Below, in pieces: positions 9,626 to 18,071 of a stretch of DNA of 64,000 bases. The first letter of the stretch is position 1; each line of letters starts with the position of its first letter. The notes below the pieces were generated by a model that saw only the letters and a list, made by a program, of their open reading frames with translations, did no database searches and was not told the origin of the DNA. The stretch spans positions 1 through 64,000 of the forward strand of contig CANCQX010000001.1 of assembly GCA_947380375.1 (NCBI GenBank), given 5' to 3'. Position numbers and translations under genes: made by a program. The DNA is from Flavobacteriales bacterium (GTDB taxonomy: Bacteria > Bacteroidota > Bacteroidia > Flavobacteriales_D > Crocinitomicaceae).

Positions 9626-9633
9626 CAAATATA
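9626..9633 (-). promoter_or_regulatory. -7 box of fabG
   Basis: TATATTTG on the minus strand matches TAnnTTTG, 20 bases before the chosen ATG at 9605. It places the transcript start downstream of the alternative ATG at 9638. A TTG lies 25 bases further up, longer than usual. Confidence 0.5.
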
Positions 9634-9767
9634 GTCAATCATCTAAAAAGAATACTGGCAATTTTAACAATTTTATTGAGAGGCTTTTGTTAAAAGTTTT
9701 TTTAAGCTAATAACAACTATTTATATATTTAAAATAGTTTCTTAAATTCGAACCAAATACTTTATGA

Positions 9768-10733
9768 ATGCTAGAATCAAATAAAAGTCAAATTCTATTA
9801 GCCCCACTTCAAGGGTTGACCGATTTTAGATTTAGAAATGCTTTCAATTTATATTTTAAAGGAATTGATCAGTATTACTCTCCTTGGATTTGTCTCTCTC
9901 ATTCCAAAGAAATGAAAAAATCTCATATTATTGATGTTCAACCTAAAAACAACATTGGTTATAATGTCATTCCTCAAATAATGACAAATGATATAGATGA
10001 TTTTATTTTTTTAGCAAATTATCTCACTGATTTAGGTCATAAAGAAATGAATTGGAATTTAGGCTGCCCATACCCAATGGTCGCAAAAAAAGGAATGGGG
10101 TCAGGTATGTTATGTCAACCATTAAAAGTAGTAGAAATACTTGAAAATGTTCTGCCGAAAATAAATATTAAAGTTTCAATGAAAATGAGACTTGGATATG
10201 AAAATAATACTGAAACTTCTGATCTAATTCCTCACTTAAATCAATTTCCTTTAACTGAAATAATAATACACGGACGAACTGCAAAACAAATGTATACAGG
10301 AAAAGTAGACCAAGATGCTTTTGAAAGGTGCTTAGAAAACTCAAAACATAGTATGGTTTATAATGGGGATATTACTACTTACATTCAACTTTCATTACTA
10401 CAAGAAAAATTTCCAACTGTAAAAAAATGGATGATTGGTAGAGGAATTATAGCAAACCCTTTTTTACTAGAGATGATTGCTAATCAGAATGATCGATATC
10501 CTGAAAATTCAGCAGAACTTTTTATGAAATTTCACGATACTCTTTTATATAATTATGCTCAACAACTTTCTGGAGATAAGCATTTATTAATGAAGATGGA
10601 ATCCTTTTGGGAGTACTTTTCAAAATCATTTAGTGATCCACACACAATTCTTAAAAGAGTTAAAAAAGCTAAAAATAAGAACATGTATGACGATGCTGTT
10701 GCTAGAAATTTAGCCGAAGGATTTGGTAGTTAA
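9768..10733 (+). CDS. tRNA-dihydrouridine synthase family protein
   Basis: Flavin enzyme reducing uridines to dihydrouridine in tRNA. The FMN barrel starts with LLAPLQGLTDFRFR at 10-23; the catalytic cysteine is Cys100 in NWNLGCP, and MKMRLGYE (138-145) and IIIHGRTAKQMYTG (166-179) carry the FMN- and substrate-contacting Lys139, His168 and Arg170. IGRGIIANPFL follows near 220. At 321 residues it fits bacterial Dus enzymes, but I cannot say which position it modifies. An ATG 4 bases upstream is in another frame and closes at once. Its stop overlaps the convergent neighbour by 4 bases. Confidence 0.92.
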   Translation: MLESNKSQILLAPLQGLTDFRFRNAFNLYFKGIDQYYSPWICLSHSKEMKKSHIIDVQPKNNIGYNVIPQIMTNDIDDFIFLANYLTDLGHKEMNWNLGCPYPMVAKKGMGSGMLCQPLKVVEILENVLPKINIKVSMKMRLGYENNTETSDLIPHLNQFPLTEIIIHGRTAKQMYTGKVDQDAFERCLENSKHSMVYNGDITTYIQLSLLQEKFPTVKKWMIGRGIIANPFLLEMIANQNDRYPENSAELFMKFHDTLLYNYAQQLSGDKHLLMKMESFWEYFSKSFSDPHTILKRVKKAKNKNMYDDAVARNLAEGFGS

Positions 10734-11215
10734 TTTAATACCTCCATAGCTATTTCTATCTCTTCACTATAATCAAATTGAATATCTTCGTGTAATTTTT
10801 CAAGCGCTTTGTTTATTGAATTTATCTGCCTACTGTAAATATTATATATTACAGGATTTCTATTTATTGCCGTTTTATAAAATCTTAATTTTTCGCAAAA
10901 AAACAAAAGTAATTCAATTTCTGTCTTAGGATTTATAGAGAATTTTATATATTTTTTTAATAATCGTAAAATTCGTTGAATTGGTTTTTTCATTGTTTTC
11001 CAACTTCTTGAATCTAAACCTTTAAATTCTTCAACGATTTCTTCTTTAATTTTCTCAATATAGTTTTCTTCAAAATCACTTTCAAGTAACAAATAATGAA
11101 CAAATTCTTTATTCTCTTTGTTAAATTTTATCAATTTATTCAATAGCTCAACCAAATCCTCTCTAGAAAGATGATTAAATTCCTTTTTCAACTCTGTAAC
11201 GCTTGCAATTTTCAT
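10730..11215 (-). CDS. Conserved hypothetical alpha-helical protein
   Basis: A 161-residue protein that I do not recognise. It has no signal peptide or membrane segment and looks almost wholly helical, with a charged Glu/Lys/Ile/Leu composition and coiled-coil-like stretches at about 45-70 and 130-150. The N-terminus (SVTELKKEFNHLSREDLVELL) resembles a small helical binding domain. It overlaps dus by 4 bases tail to tail. Coding character is supported by length and amino-acid composition. Confidence 0.65.
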   Translation of the reverse strand: MKIASVTELKKEFNHLSREDLVELLNKLIKFNKENKEFVHYLLLESDFEENYIEKIKEEIVEEFKGLDSRSWKTMKKPIQRILRLLKKYIKFSINPKTEIELLLFFCEKLRFYKTAINRNPVIYNIYSRQINSINKALEKLHEDIQFDYSEEIEIAMEVLN

Positions 11216-11320
11216 TTTAATAAAGGATTTAGTAAACTATTTTTCGATCGTTTAATTAATTATTTGTTCATTATTGGTACACTTATTGACAATTATCATT
11301 TAAGTCAAAACCTAGAAATT

Positions 11321-11461
11321 ATGAAAACTAAAATGTCAACTTCGAAAGGTAATTCAAAAAATATAATTTTAATAAATAAGAAATCTTTTAATTTTGATTC
11401 CGCACTTTTAAACTTAGGAATTAAAGTTATACCTGCAAAAATTGAGGAAGCTCATAAATAA
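11321..11461 (+). CDS. Possible small protein, 46 residues
   Basis: An open frame begins further up at 11171, but that part overlaps the start of the divergent helical-protein gene. The ATG at 11321 gives a compact, basic 46-residue product that begins MKTKMSTSKGN and lies entirely between neighbours. No -7 box was found upstream and no family is recognised. It could be non-coding. Confidence 0.3.
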   Translation: MKTKMSTSKGNSKNIILINKKSFNFDSALLNLGIKVIPAKIEEAHK

Positions 11462-11471
11462 AATTATTAAA

Positions 11472-13943
11472 TTAATAATCCATTCCTCCCCCATCGTTAA
11501 CTGCTTTTTTATGGGGCATTTCTAATTTACCAAATTTATAGCTTACTGTGAAGTAAAATCTTCTAGTTAGCCATTTATATTCTGAAGTTTGAATAATTGA
11601 AGGTTGCACAACTCTAAAAGAAAAACCTTGTTTATCAAAAATATCTGTAACTCTAATACCAATTGACCATTTCCCTTCCTTTAAACTTTTTTCAGTTGAA
11701 AAATCTACCGAACCTCTTCGTTGTGCTTTTCCTTGAGCTGTTACCATAGGAGCTATGTAATTTACATTCAATTGCGCTGTCATACTCTTTTTCCAAAAAT
11801 CAATCGAACTAATATATTTAAACCCCCAAGTAAAACCACTATTGTTGTAATTAAAATTAACCGTATTATCTGTGTATTTAATTCCACTTCCATTAACTGA
11901 AACAACATTTTTCCACCATTTAACAGGCTTATATATAGCGACAAGCTCTACTCCAACACTTTGACTTTTATCGATATTTGCAAATGTTACCGCTGAAGTA
12001 TTATCCTCATTATAAATTTTAATTCTTTGAATTACATCAGAAGTCTGTCTAAAATATAAACTTGAAGTGACCGTTAATTTTGATTTTTCAATCGAATAAC
12101 CAAGATCAAATGAATTTATATATTCAGGTTTTAAACTAGGATTTCCCATTCTTAAATTAAACGGATCAGAAAAATTAGTAAATGGATTCATATCGCTTGA
12201 TGAAGCTCTATTTATTCTTCTACTATAGCTTAAACTCCATTCTGTATTTTGATTTTTATTGTATTTTATGTGACCAGATGGGTAAATATTAAAATAATTA
12301 TTTAAAAACTTTTGATTACTCGAAACTAAATAAGGTGTCTGGATTGCTTGCTCTATTCTTACACCTACTTGGTATTTAATTTTACCTTTTTGTTGCCCGA
12401 AAATACCATAAGCAGCATAAACTTGCTCATTATATTTGTAAATAAAGTTTGCTAAGGTATCTGGATTAAACAAACTTGTGGTGGTATCTAACTTTTCAGA
12501 TCGAGTATCAACTCCAAGATTTCTCACGATCGACTTAACTCCTGCCTCAAATCTAGAATTTGATTTTAAAAAAGTTCGAGAATAATCCATTTGAGCAGTC
12601 GAAACATTATTTTTTTCAAGATTAAACAAATTCTGATTTAAATCCATTTTTGAACTAGGGGTACCATCTAAATTTAAATATTTCTCATCATAAATACCTT
12701 TAATATTATCTGTTCCTAAAGATTGAGTAACATCTGTTGTTAGAGTTCCTTTATCATTTTTAAAATCAATTTTATAATTCAAATTTAAATCCATATTTTG
12801 TTGTGAAGTCGGATCTGAAGAAATCCTATTCCAAGTTTTAATCAAATTCGAATTACCATCATATAAATTATTTTTTAAATCTCCAGTTCTATTTCGGATT
12901 CCATCATTTCCAGTAACTGAAAATCCAATTGTTTGATTTGATTTAACGTAAAAATCTGTTCCAAAACGAATTGTATGACCAGTATTTAAATCACCACCTG
13001 TTCTATTTTGATCTAAAAGAGAAGTCACATTATTACTTGTAATTTGCTCTAATTTTCCATAATTATTTCTATAGCCTTCACTATATCTATATGTATAATT
13101 TACATACGTATTCAATTTAGAATTTCTAAAGCTAAAACTAGCAGATCCATTAAATAAATTACCAGTTGCTCCTGTTGAACTAATCATTCCGTTAGTTCCT
13201 CTTAACTTATTCTTTTTCAATACCACATTAATAATTCCAGATGTTCCGTCTGGAGAATAACTTGCTGACGGATTTGTTATAATTTCTATCCTCTCAATCG
13301 AACTTGCTGGAATAGCATCTAATAAACTTTTACCATTTCCACCTGAAAAAGAACTAGGTCTTCCATCTATTAAAATTGTAACATTACCATCCCCTCTTAA
13401 TGAAATTTTCCCATCTTGATCAACTCCAACAGATGGCACTTTATTTAAAACATCATTCGCAGTTCCTCCTTTCGAAGATAAATCTTCTGCAACATTGAAA
13501 ACTTTTTTATCAATCCCCGTTTTAAAAATATCAAGTTTACCAATAACCTTTACTTCTTGTAAACCAATTTGATTTTCAGAGATCAAATTTATATCACCTA
13601 AATCGATTTTATTTTGCTGTTGAGAAATTGAGATATTATGAATAAATTTTGTTGAATAACCTAAAAAAAACAGTTTGACAATAAATTTCCCATTCGGTAA
13701 TTTTGTTAATTCAATTTCACCCTTTTCATTCGAATAAATACCACTTACAATAGATGAATCTATAGCAGAAAGTAATTTTATTTGAACATATTCTAATGGT
13801 TTTAAACTTACAGAATCTTTAATTCGACCTTTTAAAACACCGACAAACGTTTCATTATCTTTAACAATTTGACTATGTATATCTAAAGGAAATAAAGAGC
13901 TAATTACTAGAAATAAAGCGAACTTAACTAGTTTTAATTTCAT
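11472..13943 (-). CDS. TonB-dependent outer-membrane receptor with CarboxypepD_reg-like domain
   Basis: Outer-membrane beta-barrel that takes up a substrate using TonB energy. Residues 1-25 are a signal peptide; about 34-115 form a CarboxypepD_reg-like/peptidase-associated fold; about 140-245 are the plug (VLNKVPSVGVDQDGKISLRG, IERIEIITNPSASYSPDGTS); the rest is a barrel of the outer-membrane beta-barrel family common in Bacteroidota. At 823 residues it is full length. It starts 3 bases after the marR stop, so the two are one operon. No SusD-like gene is nearby, which argues against a classical polysaccharide locus. The substrate is unknown. Confidence 0.92.
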   Translation of the reverse strand: MKLKLVKFALFLVISSLFPLDIHSQIVKDNETFVGVLKGRIKDSVSLKPLEYVQIKLLSAIDSSIVSGIYSNEKGEIELTKLPNGKFIVKLFFLGYSTKFIHNISISQQQNKIDLGDINLISENQIGLQEVKVIGKLDIFKTGIDKKVFNVAEDLSSKGGTANDVLNKVPSVGVDQDGKISLRGDGNVTILIDGRPSSFSGGNGKSLLDAIPASSIERIEIITNPSASYSPDGTSGIINVVLKKNKLRGTNGMISSTGATGNLFNGSASFSFRNSKLNTYVNYTYRYSEGYRNNYGKLEQITSNNVTSLLDQNRTGGDLNTGHTIRFGTDFYVKSNQTIGFSVTGNDGIRNRTGDLKNNLYDGNSNLIKTWNRISSDPTSQQNMDLNLNYKIDFKNDKGTLTTDVTQSLGTDNIKGIYDEKYLNLDGTPSSKMDLNQNLFNLEKNNVSTAQMDYSRTFLKSNSRFEAGVKSIVRNLGVDTRSEKLDTTTSLFNPDTLANFIYKYNEQVYAAYGIFGQQKGKIKYQVGVRIEQAIQTPYLVSSNQKFLNNYFNIYPSGHIKYNKNQNTEWSLSYSRRINRASSSDMNPFTNFSDPFNLRMGNPSLKPEYINSFDLGYSIEKSKLTVTSSLYFRQTSDVIQRIKIYNEDNTSAVTFANIDKSQSVGVELVAIYKPVKWWKNVVSVNGSGIKYTDNTVNFNYNNSGFTWGFKYISSIDFWKKSMTAQLNVNYIAPMVTAQGKAQRRGSVDFSTEKSLKEGKWSIGIRVTDIFDKQGFSFRVVQPSIIQTSEYKWLTRRFYFTVSYKFGKLEMPHKKAVNDGGGMDY

Positions 13944-13946
13944 AAT

Positions 13947-14396
13947 TTAAAGTGAATTTCTTATCTTATCCAATAAGTAACTTAACTGCTCTGCTTCATC
14001 ATCTGTAAGGTTTTGAGGAAACAAATTTATTTTCTCCATCTTAACATCTATTTTCTGTAATAATTCTAAACCTTTTTCATTAATCTCAATAAAAACAGCT
14101 CTTCTATCATCATTACATTGAAACCTTTTAATTAAATCTTTCGAAACTAATTTATCCATTATTCTAGTTAAATTTGGGGATCTCTCAACCATTCTTTCTT
14201 TAACAGAATTTACACTTAAAGAATCTTTGGCACCTCTTAAAATTCTTAAAATATTAAATTGAGGCATCGTTAAATCGAATTCAAGCATAAAGGAATTCTG
14301 GAAATTAATAAAATAATTAGCAGTGAATCTTAGGTTGACAATTGCTTTTTGCTGAGGTGTTTTAAAATTAGTTTTTATAATTTCATCAATTTTCAT
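13947..14396 (-). CDS. MarR-family transcriptional regulator
   Basis: A 149-residue winged-helix regulator. The HTH and wing lie at about 44-110 (LTMPQFNILRILRG, SPNLTRIMDKLVSKDLIKR, then CNDDRRAVFIEINEKGLELL), flanked by dimerisation helices. It is the first gene of an operon with the TonB-dependent receptor, which suggests it controls that receptor and itself. A perfect 12-base palindrome sits inside its own promoter. The predicted transcript begins at or within a few bases of the ATG. The ligand is unknown. Confidence 0.92.
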   Translation of the reverse strand: MKIDEIIKTNFKTPQQKAIVNLRFTANYFINFQNSFMLEFDLTMPQFNILRILRGAKDSLSVNSVKERMVERSPNLTRIMDKLVSKDLIKRFQCNDDRRAVFIEINEKGLELLQKIDVKMEKINLFPQNLTDDEAEQLSYLLDKIRNSL

Positions 14397-14400
14397 ACAA

Positions 14401-14431
14401 CAAAGATAGTTACCTAGGTAATAGTTTCAAA
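14401..14431 (-). promoter_or_regulatory. marR-receptor operon promoter with palindromic operator
   Basis: On the minus strand TTTG (14428-14431), a 19-base spacer and TATCTTTG (14401-14408) form a full Bacteroidota promoter. The spacer contains the perfect palindrome TTACCTAGGTAA (14410-14421), an ideal place for a MarR dimer to block transcription. The -7 box ends 4 bases before the ATG. Confidence 0.75.
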
Positions 14432-14480
14432 TTAAAATATCTAATAAACTTTAAAAATTAGATATTCAATCCTATTATTC

Positions 14481-14530
14481 GTGTAACTTTATTCATATAT
14501 ACTAGTATATTTGGAGTTAGAGTTACACGT
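14481..14530 (+). promoter_or_regulatory. OmpA-like gene promoter with nested inverted repeats
   Basis: The -7 box TATATTTG (14506-14513) overlaps the perfect palindrome ATATACTAGTATAT (14497-14510). Around it, GTGTAACT (14481-14488) and AGTTACAC (14523-14530) form an outer perfect inverted repeat. The ATG follows at 14558. No clear -33 TTTG is present, consistent with a regulated or activator-dependent promoter. Confidence 0.55.
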
Positions 14531-14557
14531 TAATTTGAACTAGTAAATGAATATTAA

Positions 14558-16444
14558 ATGAATCGTCTGATTTTAGTTGCTTTTCTATCTTTATTTTCAA
14601 CTTGTTTATTATCTCAAGTAAAAGAGATGTTGCATGTAAAATCATTCTATTACGATATAGATAATTTTAGCTTAACATCTGAATCTATGGAAGTTCTAAA
14701 AGAATTTGTATATGAAATTAAAACTAAACCAATAGAAATTATTGAAATTGTTGGTTATGTAGAAAAAAATGGATCACCCGTTTATAATCAAATTAGATCT
14801 AAAAAAAGAATGAATTCAATTAAAGGATCTATAGATTCGGCTATAGTTATTCACCAGTATAAACCAACGAATTTAGATTATCCACCTTCATTTTTATATT
14901 CCTACACTGATGGATTTAATTGGAGGCGTGTTGATATAAAATATAGATACAAAGATCCAATTATACTACTACCTTCAAAAGACACTGAAAACGAAGATCC
15001 ATTCAATACTAAAGTTATTTCACCTGAATTAATGTCTACAGAAAATTCAAAAATTTTAACAAACACAATTCAAATTGAAACTGAACTTATAGAAGATATA
15101 TTAATTTCAAGTGAAAGTGAAACCAACATTTCATCTACATCGGATACAGCTCACTATAATCAGGTTGCTAAAATTTATGAATCTAAACAAAAACAAGAAA
15201 AAACATTTATTGAAAAAGATAAAATCAATCGAAGTAATAGTTTAGATTCTATTTCTAAAAATGAAATATCGATAGATAAAATTGATAATAAAATTAATAA
15301 AGAAATAATTGAAAACCCTCTTGATAATTCCGAAAAAATTTCAATTGAAGGAAAAACTCAAGATCAAATAGATAGAATAGTCATAAAAGAAAAATCCTCA
15401 ACAAATAATAAACTAGGGGTAAAAAACCACCCCGATTTAGGAATGAGATTATCAAAAATACGAATTCAAGATTTGGATAAATCCATTATTTTATTAAATA
15501 TGAATCTTGAATTTGTAGGAGATGAACCAATTATTACAGCTTCATCTTTGTTAGAGATGGATGACTTACTTAATTTCCTTTTAAAAAACAATTCAGTTGA
15601 TGCATTTATAAGAGGTCATGTTTGCTGTGGAGACGAAATGCCTCTGAGTAAAAAAAGAGCTAAACATGTTTATAATGAATTAATTAGAAGAGGAGTTCAG
15701 GAAGATCGATTGAGATATCAAGGATTTAGTAATACATTATTAATGGTCTCACCAGAATTAACAGAAAGAGACAGAAGTAAAAACAGAAGAGTTGATATTA
15801 TTTTTTCAAAAAACAATTCTAGAAGCAATGATCCTGTTATTATTAAAAAAGAAGAAGTGGAAAATAGCACTATTGAAGATACTGTAATTGAAAAAATTGA
15901 TGAAAATCAAATGATTCAATTTGAAATGGATGAAGATGGAAATACCGAATTTAACACTTCAGGAAAATCTCAAAATCAAATAGATAATTTAATTGTAAGG
16001 GAAAAATCATCGAATAAAAATCCATCTAAATACAAGTTTATTGAAATGGATAAAAAACTCAGTAATATAAATGTCGAAAATTTAAAAAATTCGGTAGCCC
16101 TAGTTATTATGGGAGCGCAATTTGAAGGTATCGATCCAATTATAAACCAAAGTTCCATAAAAGAAATGGATGATTTATTTAATTTTTTAAATAAAAACAA
16201 TCAAATAAATGCTTTTATTAGAGGTCATGTTTGTTGTGGTGATGATTTGAAACTAAGTAGAAAAAGAGCAAAATACGTTTATTCTGAATTAATAAAAAAA
16301 GGAATAGATGCTAAAAGATTGAGATTTCAAGGATTTAGTAATTCACTCTTATTAGTTAGTCCTGAGAAAACAGATGCCGATAGAGCAAAAAACAGACGTG
16401 TTGATGTAATATTTTCGGTGAAATCTGTTCAATCTGATAAATAA
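14558..16444 (+). CDS. OmpA-like repeat protein with two tandem C-terminal-type modules
   Basis: Exported 628-residue protein (signal peptide 1-19, FSTCLLSQ). Two homologous modules at about 264-417 and 468-620 each end in an OmpA-like fold: GHVCCGD (354 and 557 are the His), LS(K/R)KRAK, then a GFSN turn and KNRRVD. A weaker related segment lies at about 25-130. Linkers between are Ser/Glu/Lys-rich and low complexity. In both modules the peptidoglycan-contacting Asp of the usual GHTD motif is replaced by cysteine and the loop is shortened, while the conserved Arg of the LSxxRA helix stays. The role is probably surface or peptidoglycan associated; true DAP binding is doubtful. It is divergent from marR. 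Confidence 0.85.
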   Translation: MNRLILVAFLSLFSTCLLSQVKEMLHVKSFYYDIDNFSLTSESMEVLKEFVYEIKTKPIEIIEIVGYVEKNGSPVYNQIRSKKRMNSIKGSIDSAIVIHQYKPTNLDYPPSFLYSYTDGFNWRRVDIKYRYKDPIILLPSKDTENEDPFNTKVISPELMSTENSKILTNTIQIETELIEDILISSESETNISSTSDTAHYNQVAKIYESKQKQEKTFIEKDKINRSNSLDSISKNEISIDKIDNKINKEIIENPLDNSEKISIEGKTQDQIDRIVIKEKSSTNNKLGVKNHPDLGMRLSKIRIQDLDKSIILLNMNLEFVGDEPIITASSLLEMDDLLNFLLKNNSVDAFIRGHVCCGDEMPLSKKRAKHVYNELIRRGVQEDRLRYQGFSNTLLMVSPELTERDRSKNRRVDIIFSKNNSRSNDPVIIKKEEVENSTIEDTVIEKIDENQMIQFEMDEDGNTEFNTSGKSQNQIDNLIVREKSSNKNPSKYKFIEMDKKLSNINVENLKNSVALVIMGAQFEGIDPIINQSSIKEMDDLFNFLNKNNQINAFIRGHVCCGDDLKLSRKRAKYVYSELIKKGIDAKRLRFQGFSNSLLLVSPEKTDADRAKNRRVDVIFSVKSVQSDK

Positions 16445-16468
16445 AGTTTGTATGACAAAAAGAAAATT

Positions 16469-16705
16469 TCAACTCATTTCATTCCATTCTTTTTCAGAAG
16501 ATTCTAGATAGTTTTCATTTGTCAAATTTAGCATATCATCGATTTTTAAAATTTCAGGATATTGATTAGCATTTATTTTAAAGAATTTTTTTATTGATCC
16601 TATAAGTTGAATTTCCTCAAAATTTCTAGAATCAATTATTTTATAATACGCTTTTTCGTTAACTAATTTTCGATATTGAGGAAAGACTCTATCTTTGTTA
16701 TTCAT
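16469..16705 (-). CDS. Small conserved hypothetical protein
   Basis: A 78-residue soluble protein with no signal peptide, rich in Lys, Asn, Glu and Ile. I do not recognise the family. The central FEEIQLIGSIKKFFKINAN segment looks like a short sheet-helix unit. A -7 box TACTTTTG (16733-16740, minus strand) stands 27 bases before its ATG, supporting expression. It is divergent from nth and converges on the OmpA-like gene with 24 bases between. Confidence 0.6.
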   Translation of the reverse strand: MNNKDRVFPQYRKLVNEKAYYKIIDSRNFEEIQLIGSIKKFFKINANQYPEILKIDDMLNLTNENYLESSEKEWNEMS

Positions 16706-16732
16706 ATTCTAATTTTAGAAAGGTAAAAAATA

Positions 16733-16740
16733 CAAAAGTA
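16733..16740 (-). promoter_or_regulatory. -7 box of the 78-residue protein gene
   Basis: TACTTTTG on the minus strand fits TAnnTTTG and lies in the 47-base gap between the divergent small gene and nth. Confidence 0.45.
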
Positions 16741-16752
16741 AATTAAGTATAT

Positions 16753-17400
16753 ATGTTAAAAGTAGAAAAAGGAAAATATATTATTCAAGAATTAGAAAAA
16801 TTATACCCCACTACACCTGTTCCTTTGGATCATACAGACTCATATACTTTACTTATATCTGTTTTATTATCCGCACAATGTACAGATGTTATGGTTAATA
16901 GGGTTACTCCTACTCTATTTAAACTAGCAAACAATCCATTTGACATGATAAAATTATCTCCCGATGAAATTCGTGAAATAATTAAACCATGTGGATTATC
17001 TCCAAAAAAATCGCGCGCAATTTATAATTTATCACACATTTTAATAGATAAATACAATGGTAATGTACCTGAAAATATGGAGTTACTAGAAGAGCTCCCA
17101 GGTGTTGGACATAAAACCGCTTCAGTAGTAATGTCTCAAGCATTTGGAGTTCCCGCATTTCCTGTTGATACTCACATACATCGATTACTTATAAGATGGG
17201 GAATTACAAAAGGTAAAAATGTAATTGAAACAGAAAAAGATGCTAAAAAACTTTTCCCTAAAAAACTTTGGAACAAACTTCATCTCCAAATAATATTCTA
17301 TGGAAGAGAATACTCTCCTGCAAGGAATCCAAAATTTGAAAAAGATTTTATAACTAGAAATATAGGAACAAAAAAAGCTTTAGAAGAACTAAATCACTAA
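16753..17400 (+). CDS. nth: Endonuclease III (Nth), iron-sulfur cluster cysteines absent
   Basis: Base-excision repair DNA glycosylase/AP lyase acting on oxidised pyrimidines. The helix-hairpin-helix ELPGVGHKTA holds the catalytic Lys121, and VDTHIHR holds the catalytic Asp139; AQCTD near 41-45 is also conserved. The C-terminus keeps the YGREYSPARNP segment, but none of the four cysteines of the usual C-x6-C-x2-C-x5-C 4Fe-4S loop is there; the only cysteines are 43 and 80. At 215 residues it has the normal length, so this is substitution and not truncation. It heads a run of four plus-strand genes. Confidence 0.94.
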   Translation: MLKVEKGKYIIQELEKLYPTTPVPLDHTDSYTLLISVLLSAQCTDVMVNRVTPTLFKLANNPFDMIKLSPDEIREIIKPCGLSPKKSRAIYNLSHILIDKYNGNVPENMELLEELPGVGHKTASVVMSQAFGVPAFPVDTHIHRLLIRWGITKGKNVIETEKDAKKLFPKKLWNKLHLQIIFYGREYSPARNPKFEKDFITRNIGTKKALEELNH

Positions 17401-17440
17401 TTAAAGCGTTGTTAAAATTAATAAAAATCAAAAAATTAAA

Positions 17441-18028
17441 ATGAGATATAATTTATCCGAAATAACAGAATTAATTAAAAATAGACGAACAATTTATCCT
17501 GAGCAATTTAGTGATAGAAAAGTTCATAAAGAACAGATTGAATTGTTATTAAATAATGCTCAATGGGCACCCACACATGGAAATACTCAACCATGGAGAT
17601 TTAAAGTTTTTACTGAAAAAGGAACTCAAAAATTAAGCGATTTTTTAGGGAAGACATATTTAGATGAAACAAAAAAAGAAGATCAAAATGATCTTAAATT
17701 AGCTAAATTAATAACTCGACCATTAAAATCTTCAGTAGTAATAGCTATTTGTATGGAAAGGCAAAAAGAAGAAAAAATACTTGAAATTGAAGAAATTGAA
17801 GCAGTTGCTTGTGCTATACAAAATCTACATTTATCTTGTACAGCTTATGGATTAGGTGGTTTTTGGGCAACACCAAAAATAATTTATAGTCAAAAAACAA
17901 ATGCTTTTTTGGGTTTAGGAGAAAAAGACAAATGTCTAGGTTTATTTTATATTGGTTACCCTTCTATTGAATGGCCAAAGTCTCACAGAAAACCCCTAGA
18001 ATATTCAACAGAATGGATTAATCAATAA
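17441..18028 (+). CDS. Nitroreductase family protein
   Basis: FMN-dependent NAD(P)H oxidoreductase fold, 195 residues. The N-terminal KNRRTIYPEQFSDRKV and the following LLNNAQWAPTHGNTQPWRF are the FMN-phosphate binding region of nitroreductases, and AYGLGGFWATP at about 136-146 is the second conserved loop. The natural substrate cannot be told from sequence. It lies 40 bases after nth and 43 before the next gene on the same strand, so co-transcription is likely. Confidence 0.9.
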   Translation: MRYNLSEITELIKNRRTIYPEQFSDRKVHKEQIELLLNNAQWAPTHGNTQPWRFKVFTEKGTQKLSDFLGKTYLDETKKEDQNDLKLAKLITRPLKSSVVIAICMERQKEEKILEIEEIEAVACAIQNLHLSCTAYGLGGFWATPKIIYSQKTNAFLGLGEKDKCLGLFYIGYPSIEWPKSHRKPLEYSTEWINQ

Positions 18029-18071
18029 TTTCAAATCTACTATTAATTTTACTGATTCGTTTATAAATTTC

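Noticed and set aside
9606-9638. N-terminal extension of FabG from the ATG at 9638
   Set aside because: A -7 box (9626-9633) overlaps this stretch and the FabG family begins at the ATG at 9605.
11472-13943. SusCD polysaccharide utilisation locus
   Set aside because: No SusD-like lipoprotein, sigma/anti-sigma pair or carbohydrate-active cluster accompanies the receptor.
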